Shown piece after piece: positions 27,467 to 37,428 of a stretch of DNA of 64,000 nucleotides. The notes under the pieces were generated by a model, which saw only the letters and a list, made by a program, of their open reading frames with translations, was not told the DNA's origin and searched no databases. The first letter of the stretch is position 1. Each line of letters starts with the position of its first letter. A program made the translations under genes and the position numbers. Source of the stretch: Massilia sp. Mn16-1_5 (lineage in GTDB: Bacteria > Pseudomonadota > Gammaproteobacteria > Burkholderiales > Burkholderiaceae_D); the NCBI RefSeq assembly GCF_004798585.1, contig NZ_PPXQ01000005.1:124001-188000 (forward strand), read 5' to 3'.

Positions 27467-28335
27467 TTACCTTCGTCGGCGCGCCTCGTCCAGGCGCAGG
27501 CACAGGACGGCCGCGCCATCGACGATGCGCGGGCCCGGCCGGGTCAGCAGTTCCTCGTCGAGCGTGAACAGGTTGTTGTGGCGTACCGCCCGCATGCCGC
27601 GGTAGGGCTGCCAGATCGACAGGCCCCGGTCTTGCGGCGTGTAGAGCTTGCCGCCGACGATGGCGTCCGGATCGGCCTGTATCACCGCCTCGACGCTCAC
27701 CTGGGGCGCGATCGTCTTCAGGCCGGCGAAGATGTTGCGGCCGCCGCAGACGCGGATCGCGTCGCTGGCGATCTGCTCGCCGTTGAGCGTGAACAGCGGG
27801 TTGTCCCAGGCCTGGTAGAACACGCTGACGGGCGGACGGGCGGCGTAGCGCGTGCGCAGGCCCTCGACCTTGGCGCGGAACTGCGCCGCCGCGGCGCCGG
27901 CCGCCTTGTCGGTGCCGAGCAGGCGGCCGAAGCGCAGCAGGCTGGACTCCACTTGCGCGAAGCTGTGCGGCTCGCTGTGAAAGACGGGAATGCCGAGGCT
28001 GGCAAGCTGCTCGATCTGGCGCGCAGTATTCCCGCTTTGCCAGACGATCAGCAGGTCGGGTTTCAAGGCGATCACGCGCTCGAGGTCGATCTGGCTGTTC
28101 GAGCCGATCAGGGGGATGGTGCGCGCGGCTTCGGGATAGTCGCTGTAGTTCATGGCGCCGACGATGCGCGCGCCGCCGCCGGCCGCGAACAGCAATTCCG
28201 TCACGTGCGGCGCCATCGAGATCACGCGCTGGGCCGGACGCGCCAGCACGACCTGCTTGCCGCTGTCGTCGGTCACGCTCACGGCCGCCTGGGCCAACGT
28301 GGCACACAGCGCCAGCGCCGCGCACAGCAGGGCTT

Positions 28336-28339
<4 letters not shown>
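27467..28339 (-). CDS. btuF: Periplasmic cobalamin-binding protein
   Basis: 290 residues with a signal peptide (MKALLCAALALCATLAQAA). The body is a class III (BtuF/FhuD-like) binding protein: VTDDSGKQVVLARPAQRVISMAPHVTELLFAAGGGARIVG, followed by RVIALKPDLLIVWQSGN and the long rigid linking helix, then PVSVFYQAWDNPLFTLNGEQIASDAIRVCGGRNIF. It delivers corrinoid to the BtuCD importer. Its ATG overlaps the btuD stop by ATGA, and the whole operon lies under a cobalamin riboswitch, which makes the substrate assignment firm rather than iron-siderophore. Confidence 0.93.
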
Positions 28340-29132
<793 letters not shown>

Positions 29133-29136
<4 letters not shown>

Positions 29137-30173
29137 CGGGGATGGCGTACATGTAATTGGTGAAGCTGGAACAGGAACACGGGCACGCCGATCAGCGAGG
29201 TCAGCACGCCCACCGGCAGCTGCTGCGGCGCCAGCACGGTGCGCGCCAGCGTGTCCGCCAGCACCAGGAAGCCGCCGCCGGCCAGCGCCGCGGCCGGCAG
29301 CAGAAGTCGATGGTCCGGACCGAAGGCGTGGCGGCAGGCGTGCGGCACCACCAGGCCGACGAAGCCGATGCTGCCGCCGGTCGTGACCGCGCAGGCCGTC
29401 AGCAGGCCGGAACACATGAATAAAAAGCGGCGCAGCCGCGCCACATTGACGCCGAGGGTGACGGCGGCATCGGCATGCAGGGCCATCACGTTCAGTGCGC
29501 GCGCCTGGCGCAGGGCCAGCAGCAGCGCGCCCGCCAGCACGACCCACGGCAGCAGGCGCCAACTGGTGCCGGCGAGGTCGCCGATCATCCAGAACACCAT
29601 GCCGCGCAGGCGCGACTCGGGCGCCACCGACAGCATCAGGGTGACCAGGGCCATGCAGGCCGAGGCGAGTACGACACCGGTCAGCAGCAGCACGCCGGAC
29701 TCACCCGTGCGCACGCCTCCCCTGCCGCCGCCCAGATCACGGCGCGCCAGCAGGTAGAGCAGCAGCGAGATCGCCACCGCGCCAATCAGGGCGCCGACGT
29801 CGACCAGCCACAGGGCCGCGCCGAACAGCAGCGCCGCCAGCGCGCCGACGGCGGCGCCGGCCGAGACGCCCAGCACATACGGGTCGGCCAGGGGATTGCG
29901 CACCAGCGCCTGCATCATGACGCCGGCCAGGGCCAGCGCCGCGCCGGTGACGAAGGCGCTGCTGGCGCGGCCCAGGCGCAAGTCGAGCAGGGTCGCCGCC
30001 ATGCCGTCGGGACTGCCCGTGAGCAGGCCCGCCAGCGCGTGCGGCAGCTCGGCGACGGGTACCGCCACCGAACCGGCCAGGCCCGCGCCGACCAGCGCCG
30101 CCAGCGCGCACGCGCCCAGCAGCGCCAGCGTGGCGCGCCTGCGTGCGAGCGAGGTGGCGGCGAAGGTGTTCAC
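29133..30173 (-). CDS. btuC: Cobalamin ABC transporter permease (FecCD family)
   Basis: 346 residues from a GTG four bases after the btuB stop. About ten membrane helices with the family's signatures: LRLGRASSAFVTGAALALAGVMMQALVRNPLADPYVLGVSAGAAVGAL near the N-terminal half, and GSIGFVGLVVPHACRHAFGPDHRLLLPAAALAGGGFLVLADTLART, the coupling region that contacts the ATPase. The GPLADPYVLG-like motif is the classical BtuC/FecCD fingerprint. It forms the inner membrane channel with BtuD. Confidence 0.95.
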
Positions 30174-30177
30174 GACA

Positions 30178-32169
30178 TCAGAAGTCGTAACGCGCCGACA
30201 GCTTGAGCTGGCGTCCGTCGCTCGGATAGATGCCGCTGCGGCAGCCGAAGGCCTGGCTGTAGTACTGGCGATCGGCCAGGTTCAGGCCATTCACGGCGAA
30301 TTCCCATGGACCGGTCCTGTACGCATAGCGCGCGTCGACTGTCGTGTACGAAGGCATGCGCGCGCCGCAATCGTTGGCGAAGTCGCTGCCATAGCGCTGC
30401 TTCGACACATATTGCGCGCCGATGTCGGCACTGTGCCCATTCCCCGGCAGCCAGGCCAGGCGCGCGGTCAGCACGTTCTTCGGCACCAGTACCATGTCGC
30501 GGCCCGCATTCGGGCCATCGGTGAACTCGGCCTGCACGTGCTGCACGTGGCCGGTCAGGCGCAGGTTGGCGCCCAGGTCGGCGGCGGCATCGAGCTCGAC
30601 GCCCTGGCGGCGGGTCGGATCGAGGTTGGTGTTGGCGCCGAAGGGCGTGAGCGGAGTCACGGTCGGATCGAAGAAGATCTCGTTGCGCAGGCGGTGGCGG
30701 AACACGCGCGCCGACACCTGGCGCGTCTTGTCGCCCACCGTCACGCCCAGTTCCAGGTCGCGCGAGGTTTGCGGTTCGAGCAGGCCGGTGCTGGAGCGGA
30801 ATGCGTTCTCGTCGGCGTTGGCGATGCGGTAGCTCTGCCCTGCCTTCGCGTGCACGGTGACGCCGGCCAGCGGATCGATGCTGGCTTCGACCGTCCAGGC
30901 GTTCAGCGAGCGGCTGCCGTTCGGCGGGCCGGAGAAGGGATTGCCGGGCTCGAAGGGGGCGCTGCTGTCCTTCTTGAACTTTTCGTGACGCCCGCCCACG
31001 GCGAGGCGCGCATTCAAGGCACTGTCCCAGCGCATCTCGTCGCGCAGGTAGAGTGCATTCGAACGCTGGCGGACCCAGGTGCCGAAGCCCAGATTGTCGC
31101 CGCGCTCCCAGCGGACCAGGTCGACGCCGGCCACGGCCTCGTTCAGCAGGCCGCCGGAGCGAGTGATCTGGCGCAGGCGCGGCGAGAACTGGGTCTGGCG
31201 GCTGCGGTAGCTCGACTCGGAAACGAAGCCGCCGAAATCGTAGTTCGAGCTGACTTCGCGTTCGCGGTGCGACAGCTCGGCGGCCAGTTCGACGCTGCCG
31301 ATGCGCTGTTCGGCAAAGGCGGTGACGCGGTCGGTGGACAGCGTGCCGAAGTCGGTCGGGGTGTTGGTCTGGTGCGGGTTCTGCTCGAACTGTTCGATCG
31401 TCAGCGAACCCGGGAAGCGCTGGTCCTGGCGCGCGCTCTCGACGCGCAGGCCGACGCGGGTCGCATCCTGCGCCCACTGGACGCCGCCGCTGATGCTCTT
31501 CTGGCGGAACGCCGCGTTCTCGCGGTCGTTGTGGGTGCCCTGGCGGTCGGCCGCGAGGTCGAAGGACAGCGGGCCCGCGCCATGGCGCAGCGAGGCGCGC
31601 GCGTCGAACTGGTGGCGCTGGCCGGCTTCGGCGACGACGGTGCCATGGTAGCCCTGCTCCGCGCCGCGCTTGGTGATGACGTTGATCACGCCGCCGGTCG
31701 CGCCTTCGCCATACAGCACGCTGCTGCCGCCGCGCGTGATCTCGATGCGTTCGACGGTATCGACGGGAATCGTCGACAGCACGGCATCGGTCAGTTCGTT
31801 TTCGTTCATGCGCACGCCGTCGACCAGGATCACCAGGTTCTGGGCGCTGTTGGTGCCGAAGCCGCGCAGGTCGAGGCCGAAGTCGGGCGAGCCGGTCAGG
31901 CTCTGGCGGCCGTAGACGCCGCCGATCTTGCGGATCGCCGCGTTGACGTCGTTGACGCCGGCATTGCGGATTTCCTCGGCCGTGATGACGGTCGCGCCGA
32001 CCGGCGGCAAGGCGGCGTCGCTCGGGAAGCGGGCGCCGGTCACGTGGACGGTGGTGAGGGCTTGCTCGTCGGCGTGGGCGACGTTCGCGAACAGGGAAAG
32101 GGAAACGGCGCAGGCCAGCGCGAGCGGCTTGAGGGCCGGCGCGCCGTTCGAAACAGCAGCAAAAGTCAT
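30178..32169 (-). CDS. btuB: TonB-dependent outer membrane cobalamin receptor
   Basis: 663 residues from MTFAAVSNGAPALKPLALAC; the frame runs 26 codons upstream into the riboswitch leader, which is not coding. Signal peptide ends near VAHAD; the TonB box region is QALTTVHVTGAR. A plug domain follows (VITAEEIRNAGVNDVNAAIRKIGGVYGRQSLTG, then LVILVDGVRMNENELTDAVLSTIPVDTVERIEITRGGSSVLYGEGATGGVINVITK), and a beta-barrel ending in KLSARYDF with terminal phenylalanine. It imports cobalamin across the outer membrane with energy from TonB/ExbB/ExbD. The riboswitch and the btuCDF genes identify the ligand as cobalamin. Confidence 0.94.
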   Translation of the reverse strand: MTFAAVSNGAPALKPLALACAVSLSLFANVAHADEQALTTVHVTGARFPSDAALPPVGATVITAEEIRNAGVNDVNAAIRKIGGVYGRQSLTGSPDFGLDLRGFGTNSAQNLVILVDGVRMNENELTDAVLSTIPVDTVERIEITRGGSSVLYGEGATGGVINVITKRGAEQGYHGTVVAEAGQRHQFDARASLRHGAGPLSFDLAADRQGTHNDRENAAFRQKSISGGVQWAQDATRVGLRVESARQDQRFPGSLTIEQFEQNPHQTNTPTDFGTLSTDRVTAFAEQRIGSVELAAELSHREREVSSNYDFGGFVSESSYRSRQTQFSPRLRQITRSGGLLNEAVAGVDLVRWERGDNLGFGTWVRQRSNALYLRDEMRWDSALNARLAVGGRHEKFKKDSSAPFEPGNPFSGPPNGSRSLNAWTVEASIDPLAGVTVHAKAGQSYRIANADENAFRSSTGLLEPQTSRDLELGVTVGDKTRQVSARVFRHRLRNEIFFDPTVTPLTPFGANTNLDPTRRQGVELDAAADLGANLRLTGHVQHVQAEFTDGPNAGRDMVLVPKNVLTARLAWLPGNGHSADIGAQYVSKQRYGSDFANDCGARMPSYTTVDARYAYRTGPWEFAVNGLNLADRQYYSQAFGCRSGIYPSDGRQLKLSARYDF

Positions 32170-32248
32170 GTTGTGATTCTTCGATAAAGTGCATCCGCCC
32201 TGCGTCCCCGCAGGCGGATTCCACGGATGCCGCCTGGCGGCATCCACC

Positions 32249-32456
32249 TGTTCTGGCCGGTATCCGGGCTAGCAAGCAAGACCGTCTCACCTTCCTGCGC
32301 CGTGCACAGTGGTGTTCGAGAAGGCCTGTCGCCGGGGGCGACGCTTGTTGACCGTTGCGGGGGCAGCACACGTTGGCCGGGCGCCGGAGGCGCCGTGGCG
32401 TCGTGTTTCCCGTTTAACTGCGCATGCGGATTGCGTGCGCGGGCACCAGAACGGGG
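32249..32456 (-). promoter_or_regulatory. Cobalamin riboswitch controlling btuB-btuC-btuD-btuF
   Basis: The minus-strand leader of btuB has the core of the B12 aptamer in order: 5' P1 strand GTTCTGGTGCC, CGGGAA, GCTGCCCCCGCAACGG, CCACTGTGC (the B12 box region), GGAAGGTGAG, and GCCCGGATACCGGCC followed by the P1 partner GGCCAGAAC. Downstream are two strong hairpins, 32226-32246 (GGATGCCGCC arms) and 32193-32219 (ATCCGCC arms), with no U-tract, suggesting control by masking of the start region rather than by a simple terminator. When cobalamin is bound, expression should fall. Confidence 0.95.
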
Positions 32457-32511
32457 CAGATTATATACCTGACAAGCGATTGGGGTTGGCGGCGCGGGTA
32501 TTCATAGCATG

Positions 32512-32604
32512 ACCGCGTGGGCATGCCCACCCTACGGTGCACCACCTTCCGTAGCAAATTCACGGAACCGTTGCGTAACGTAGGGTGGGCATGCCCACGC
32601 GGTA
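32512..32604. repeat. REP/BIME-like inverted pair 3
   Basis: Copies CCGCGTGGGCATGCCCACCC (from 32513) and its inverse (ending 32602), with GTAGGG ends facing inward around a 42-base spacer. It sits upstream of the btuB leader and downstream of the ylqF stop. Confidence 0.85.
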
Positions 32605-32631
32605 CGAACCCGATGAACTATCGAAACGCTG

Positions 32632-33579
32632 TTACGTCCCGCGCTTGCCGCGCATCGCCTCTTCGGCCTTCAACGCCGCTTTCTCGGCCGCGATACGCGC
32701 CTTCTCTTCCATCTCGACGCGATGCGCTTCCAGACGGGCGGCGCGCGTCTCGGGGGTTTCGAGACTGATGCGTCCCAGCGCCCCGCTCCGGTAATCGTGC
32801 AGCAGTACGTGGGCCGCCTTCTCGACGTCGAACTCGCCGCCGCGTACGCGGAAACCGCGGCGCGCGGCCACGTTCTCGACCACGCCGATGCCGTCCAGGC
32901 CCTCGGTCTTGAAGCCGTAGCGGGCCGTGAGCAGCTGAGGGTAGCGCTCGAGCAGGACGTCGCCCAGGAAGAAGGCGACCTCCTCCTCGATCAGCGCGTT
33001 GGTGCCGATCGCGTGGCTGGCGGCCAGCATCAGGCCGTCGCTGGCCATCTCGATCTTCGGCCACATCAGGCCCGGTGTATCGACCAGCACGGTGTGCTTG
33101 TCGAGATACAGCTTTTGCTGGGTCTTGGTGACGGCCGGTTCGTCGCCGACCTTCGCCACGCGCTTTTTCAGGAGTGCGTTCATCAGCGTCGATTTGCCGA
33201 CGTTCGGGATGCCCATGATCATGATGCGCAGGGGCTTGGTCGGCACGCCGCGGTGCGGTGCCAGCGACAAGGCCAGCGCGGGAATGCGGGCGACGTCGGC
33301 CGGCTTCTTGGTCGTCATCGGATAGGCCGTGACGCCGGGCTGGGCATCGTAATACGCCTTCCAGGCGGCCGTGGCGGCCGGGTCGGCCAGGTCGATCTTG
33401 TTCAGGATTTTGAGTACCGGACGCTGGCGGAATTTGCGCATGCGGTCGACCAGCGGGTTGCAGCTCGCCTCGGGCAGGCGTGCGTCGAGGACCTCGATCA
33501 CGAGATCGACGAACTCCATCTGCTCCTCCGCCTGCTTCTTGGCGGAGTTCATGTGGCCTGGGAACCATTGTATCGACAT
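32632..33579 (-). CDS. YlqF/RbgA-like circularly permuted ribosome biogenesis GTPase
   Basis: 315 residues. The G motifs are in permuted order: G4 NKID in KILNKIDLADP (about 60), then G1 GIPNVGKST (about 130), G3 DTPGLMWPK (about 175). It starts MSIQWFPGHMNSAKKQ, the YlqF N-terminal signature, and ends with a lysine/glutamate-rich tail (EKARIAAEKAALKAEEAMRGKRGT). RbgA supports late 50S assembly in Bacillus; the proteobacterial relative is less studied. It stands alone, between a REP-like pair and a small divergent gene. Confidence 0.92.
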   Translation of the reverse strand: MSIQWFPGHMNSAKKQAEEQMEFVDLVIEVLDARLPEASCNPLVDRMRKFRQRPVLKILNKIDLADPAATAAWKAYYDAQPGVTAYPMTTKKPADVARIPALALSLAPHRGVPTKPLRIMIMGIPNVGKSTLMNALLKKRVAKVGDEPAVTKTQQKLYLDKHTVLVDTPGLMWPKIEMASDGLMLAASHAIGTNALIEEEVAFFLGDVLLERYPQLLTARYGFKTEGLDGIGVVENVAARRGFRVRGGEFDVEKAAHVLLHDYRSGALGRISLETPETRAARLEAHRVEMEEKARIAAEKAALKAEEAMRGKRGT

Positions 33580-33772
33580 GCTGTGCTTTCAAATTTCTGC
33601 GAACGAGGCGGTATTTTACGCTGGCCTGACCCAGGCGTCCCCTTCGGCTGTGGTTCTGTTTCCAATAGGAATGATTTCGGCTTGATTCGTTGCAATATCG
33701 AGTCAGGCTGGACGGGCAGGATGAGGAGACGGCCGTTCCCGGCCGCCCGCATCCAATGTGAAGGAGAGACTC

Positions 33773-34033
33773 ATGGCGCAGTTCACGCAGTTTGCACGCA
33801 ACGTCGAGGTATGGATCTTTGGGGCTTTCGGAGGGCTGATCCTGGCGGCCTGCCTCGACCAGCCGGCCGAGCGAACGGCCCCGGCCCGGCCAGCCAGCCC
33901 GGTCAGCGTGGTGCGCGAAACCGAGCTGGCGCACCCGCAGGGCACGGTGGCGCAGCCGATGTACGTGGTCTATGTGGTCGGCAAGCGGCCGAGCGGCGCG
34001 GAAAAACGCGCAACACGGGCGGGCGCCGGATGA
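33773..34033 (+). CDS. Small membrane-associated protein, unknown function
   Basis: 86 residues from an ATG with AAGGAGAG four bases upstream. It begins MAQFTQFARNVEVWIFGAFGGLILAACLDQPAERTAP: one hydrophobic helix near residues 12-27. The rest is proline/alanine/glutamate rich (AERTAPARPASPVSVVRETELAHPQGTVAQPMYVVYVVGKRPSG), with a short beta-like MYVVYVVGKRP. Small size, strong ribosome site and coding-like third-position GC support a real gene, but I recognise no family. It is divergent from ylqF and converges on the first hydrolase gene. Confidence 0.55.
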   Translation: MAQFTQFARNVEVWIFGAFGGLILAACLDQPAERTAPARPASPVSVVRETELAHPQGTVAQPMYVVYVVGKRPSGAEKRATRAGAG

Positions 34034-34090
34034 CCCGGGCCTACGCCGTATTCCCGGGATGGGCGAGCATTGCCCATCCCTCCCCCGCCT

Positions 34091-34984
34091 TCAGCGTGCC
34101 CACGCTTCCATATCGCGCCGCACCAGCGACGTGATCCCGCCCCAGTTGCGCCCTGTGTAGTGTCCGTAGTCTTCACCGTCGTCGCGGAACATCACCGAGT
34201 GGTAGCCCCATTTGGCGCGCCCGCCCTGGTTGGTGCCGGAGCCGAGCGTCAGGTCGTTGCAGAACCAGTCACCCGGATTGCAGAAGGAGCTGCCGCCCGT
34301 CCCCGAGACGCCGCCGGAGCTGTGGTAGGCCACCACCTCGTCGTCCTGGCCCGGCAGGGTGAACGAATACAGGGTGCCCCGCGCGCCGGCGTAGTTGTAG
34401 AACCAGACGCCGCGTGTATCGTTGTGGTTGTAGAGGGCGCGCGCGGTGGCGACCTTGTGCTGCTGGACCATCGGCTCGCTGGTGGTCCAGGCGCCGATGT
34501 CGGCCAGTTCGCTGCCGCCGGCCGAACCGGCCGCGACGAGCACCCAGCGGATGTTCCAGCCGGTCTGCATGGCGCCCGTGCCGGCCGTGCACACGCCGGC
34601 CGCGTTGGCCTGGGCGTTGGTCACCGGCCGCGGCGTGCCGCCGTAATTGGCCAGCGTGTAGCCGAGCAGCATGTCGCCGGCGCTGTGAACGCCGATATAG
34701 CACCAGTTGTTGCCCGTGCAGAAGCAGTCGAGCGCGTTGCGGACATAGCCGCTTTGCGAGGCGACGCCGCTGCGGCCGTCCCAGTTGACCGCTTTCTTGT
34801 TCACGCCGGCCGCCACGGTATTCGGGCCGAAGTAGGCGAAATCGTTGTAGTTGCCGATCGCGCCGCCGGCGGTGCGGCCGTGGATCCATAGCGTGTAGTT
34901 GGTGGCGCCGGCCACCCCGGCAGTGCCCGCAAAAAGCAGGCCGGGCAGGCAAAATGAAAGGGCAAGGCGTGCGGATCGTCCCAT
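34091..34984 (-). CDS. Secreted cysteine-rich putative serine hydrolase, paralogue A
   Basis: 297 residues from MGRSARLALSFCLPGLLFAG, chosen because GGAGGATGAC precedes that ATG. After a signal peptide the mature protein starts ATNYTLWIHGRTAGGAIGNYNDFAYFGPN. It shows a nucleophile-elbow-like VHSAGDMLLGY (Ser in HSAG), and a downstream LPGQDDEVVAYHSSGG that could give Asp and His. Six cysteines occur in three groups (ALDCFCTGNNWCY, AAGVCT, FCNPGDWFCND), all conserved in paralogue B, so three disulfides are likely. Catalytic assignment is inference from sequence order; no enzyme family is recognised with confidence. It is downstream of the membrane-anchored partner gene and of paralogue B on the same strand. 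Confidence 0.72.
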   Translation of the reverse strand: MGRSARLALSFCLPGLLFAGTAGVAGATNYTLWIHGRTAGGAIGNYNDFAYFGPNTVAAGVNKKAVNWDGRSGVASQSGYVRNALDCFCTGNNWCYIGVHSAGDMLLGYTLANYGGTPRPVTNAQANAAGVCTAGTGAMQTGWNIRWVLVAAGSAGGSELADIGAWTTSEPMVQQHKVATARALYNHNDTRGVWFYNYAGARGTLYSFTLPGQDDEVVAYHSSGGVSGTGGSSFCNPGDWFCNDLTLGSGTNQGGRAKWGYHSVMFRDDGEDYGHYTGRNWGGITSLVRRDMEAWAR

Positions 34985-35163
34985 GTCATCCTCCATCGTT
35001 CTGGTTGCAGTGGGACGTGGCGACGGCCGACCGCTAACAAGCATTCTTGTAAGGAGCGCACCCAGGCGTCAATCGTGCACGCAGCGGTGTTGGGAAAAGC
35101 ATACCGGACGGTGGATTGAAACCGGCGCCGCCTGCGAGAGCGGCGCCGAAACGGGCGCAAAGG

Positions 35164-36360
35164 CTATTGCACCGGCCCGCAGGCGCTCGGCGGCAGCGGC
35201 TGGCCAGGATCGAACTTCGCCAGTGCCTCGAATGCGCCCTTGCGGTCTTTGGCGAATTCGTTCAGGTGGCGCTGGCGCTCCTCGCTCTCCCATTCGGCCT
35301 CCGACACGCCTTCGAGCGAACGCTTGCGGCTGGTCAGCACATTGCCTTCCAGGCGAGGCATCAGTTCGCGGTCCGGATCGGTGTTTTCCTTCAGTAGGTA
35401 GCCGTCGACGTCGCGCAGGCGCAGGGGCAGCGCCGCTTTGCCGTCGTGCATGAGCTTGCCGAACACGGTCAATTTGATGTCGTTCGGTCCCGGGCCCAGC
35501 ACCTCGTTGAAGGTCGCCAGCGCGAAGGGCCGGCCCTGGGCATCGTCGACGCGGCCGGTGACGATGTAGCGGCCCGGCTTCCTCACGTCGGCGCGCAGCA
35601 CGAAGACCAGGGCGCCGTCTTCCATCGCCTCGCGCGGCGGCCCGGCCCAGACGGCCGGCACCTGCGGCGAATGGATGACGTCGAAGATCAGCACGCCGTT
35701 CTTGCCGCCCGCCGTGTAGCGCACCTCGGTGCGGATGGTGCCGTCGAAACCGGCCAGTCCGGTCTGGCTTGGGGTCAGCACGCCGGCAAAGGCGCCAGTG
35801 CCGTCCTCGGCAAACGTGAGCGGCACCTGGGGCGTGCTGCGTCCGCCCGTGTTCACGATGCCGGCGGCAAGCGCCCGCGTGACGACCAGCGGCACCGCGG
35901 CACCGGCGGGGTCGACCGCGCGCAACGAGAAGGCGACGGATTCGCCGGCTGCGAGATACACGCGCGACTGCGAGGTCTGGAGCAGGATGTCCGGATTGCT
36001 GCGGCGGTCTTCGCCGCGCATCGGATTCGATTCGAGCACCGGCCGGTTCGGGTAGGCCTGGTCGGGATTGCGCGACATCGGCTGCGAGCCCGGCGGATAG
36101 GTGCTGCCCTCGCGGTAGCTGCAATAGGTGTGGTCGGTCAGCTCGACGTATTCGACCAGTTGCCGGCGCTGTTGCGCGCGATCGCCGGGCAGTGCGGCTT
36201 GCGGCTGGCCGGCGACCTGGCCGAAGAACTGCGGCCCCTGCGGCGCGCCGCCGGGGGTGGCGGCCACGGCGGCGGCCGGCTGCTCGTCGCCGCGCAGCGC
36301 CAGCCAGGCGATCGCCCCCAGCAGCGCTACGATCAAGACGATGGGCAGCCAGCGTTTCAT
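35164..36360 (-). CDS. Membrane-anchored periplasmic partner protein, unknown function
   Basis: 398 residues from ATG 36360 (MKRWLPIVLIVALLGAIAWLALRG); a GTG six codons earlier (36378) is also possible. One N-terminal signal anchor (about 4-22), then a proline/glutamine-rich linker and a large periplasmic part that looks beta-rich, with Ig-like strands (ALVFVLRADVRKPGRYIVTGRVDDAQGRPFALATFN, and GPNDIKLTVFGKLMHDGKAALPLRLRDVDGYLL) and a charged C-terminal helix region (EGVSEAEWESEERQRHLNEFAKDRKGAFEALAKF). Its position between two paralogous secreted putative hydrolases, seven bases from the stop of paralogue B, suggests a dedicated secretion or folding partner, comparable in logic to lipase-specific foldases, though the sequence is not one. 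Confidence 0.72.
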   Translation of the reverse strand: MKRWLPIVLIVALLGAIAWLALRGDEQPAAAVAATPGGAPQGPQFFGQVAGQPQAALPGDRAQQRRQLVEYVELTDHTYCSYREGSTYPPGSQPMSRNPDQAYPNRPVLESNPMRGEDRRSNPDILLQTSQSRVYLAAGESVAFSLRAVDPAGAAVPLVVTRALAAGIVNTGGRSTPQVPLTFAEDGTGAFAGVLTPSQTGLAGFDGTIRTEVRYTAGGKNGVLIFDVIHSPQVPAVWAGPPREAMEDGALVFVLRADVRKPGRYIVTGRVDDAQGRPFALATFNEVLGPGPNDIKLTVFGKLMHDGKAALPLRLRDVDGYLLKENTDPDRELMPRLEGNVLTSRKRSLEGVSEAEWESEERQRHLNEFAKDRKGAFEALAKFDPGQPLPPSACGPVQ

Positions 36361-36367
36361 GAAACGC

Positions 36368-37246
36368 TCAGAGGGCACTGTTCACCACGGCGCTACGGAC
36401 GACCCCGACGATGCCGCCCCAGTTGCCATTGGCGTAGTGGTTATAGGCCTCGTTATCGTCGCGGAAGCTGACCGAGTGGTAGCTCCATTTCAGGGAGCCG
36501 CCTTCGTTGGCCGCCGTGCCGAGCGTGAGGTCGTTGCAGAACCAGTCGCTCGGATTGCAGTAGGACCCGCCCGAACTGCCCGCCACGCCGCCGGTGCTGT
36601 GGTAGGCCACGGCCTCGTCGTCCTGGCCCGGCAGGATGCCGGAATAGGCCGTGCCCTTGGCGCCGGCGTACATGTAGAACCAGACGTTGCGCGTGGTGTT
36701 GTGGTTGTACATCGCGCGGGCGGTGGTGGTTTTGAGGTCCTGCACCAGCGGTTCCGAGGTAGTCCAGGAGCCGGCATCGGACAGTTCCGAGCCGCCGCCC
36801 GCGCCCGACGCGGCGCGCACCCACTTGATGTTCCAGCCGGTCTGCGAGCTGCCGTCGCTGTTGCCGCACACGCCGGAGGAATTGGCGACGGCGTTCTTCT
36901 TGACGCGCGCCGAGCCGCCGTAGTTGGCCATGACGTAGCCCATCATCAGGTCGCCGGCGCTATGGGTCACGACATAGCACCAGTTATTGCCGGTGCAGAA
37001 GCAGTCGAGGGCGTTGCGGATATAGCCGCTTTGGGAAGCGATGCTGTTGCGGCCGTCCCAGTTGACGGATTTCTTGTTGATGCCGGCGGCCGTGGTGCCG
37101 GGGCCCCAGTAGGTCCAGCTGTCGTAGTTGCCGATGACGCCGCCGCCGGTGCGGCCGTTGATCCAGAGCGTGTAGTTCGTTGCAGCAGCGAAGCTTGATA
37201 CGGCCATGAGACAGACCGCCATTACCAATCGTAATGCTTTCTTCAC
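36368..37246 (-). CDS. Secreted cysteine-rich putative serine hydrolase, paralogue B
   Basis: 292 residues from a GTG at 37246 (reads MKKALRLVMAVCLMAVSSFAAA), with GGAG seven bases ahead. It is collinear with paralogue A over the full length: ATNYTLWINGRTGGGVIGNYDSWTYWGPG, SQSGYIRNALDCFCTGNNWCYVVTHSAGDLMMGYVMANYGG, LPGQDDEAVAYHSTGG, YCNPSDWFCNDLTLG and the NWGGIVGVVRS end. The same six cysteines and the HSAGD, DDE and YHS motifs are retained. The loop between about 125 and 150 differs most between the copies, which is where substrate preference may lie. First gene of the three-gene group. Confidence 0.72.
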   Translation of the reverse strand: MKKALRLVMAVCLMAVSSFAAATNYTLWINGRTGGGVIGNYDSWTYWGPGTTAAGINKKSVNWDGRNSIASQSGYIRNALDCFCTGNNWCYVVTHSAGDLMMGYVMANYGGSARVKKNAVANSSGVCGNSDGSSQTGWNIKWVRAASGAGGGSELSDAGSWTTSEPLVQDLKTTTARAMYNHNTTRNVWFYMYAGAKGTAYSGILPGQDDEAVAYHSTGGVAGSSGGSYCNPSDWFCNDLTLGTAANEGGSLKWSYHSVSFRDDNEAYNHYANGNWGGIVGVVRSAVVNSAL

Positions 37247-37428
37247 GATGATCTCCGTTCTCCATTTTTTATGTGGACGCCTGTATCGGGCCATCACTGC
37301 CGGCTGAGCCAGGCGTTGCCGCGTCCTGCGGCTCTGCCGACTGTATGCCTGAGCTAGAGGTGAGTCAATTGAACTCGGGAGAGAAGAATATTTCGTTGTT
37401 TTACTGCAAATGCAAAGAATATTTGCCT

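Noticed and set aside
35164-36360. Annotating the anchor protein as a lipase-specific foldase (Lif)
   Set aside because: It has a beta-rich Ig-like periplasmic part rather than the all-helical Lif fold and lacks the RXXFDY motif, so only the positional analogy is kept as a finding.
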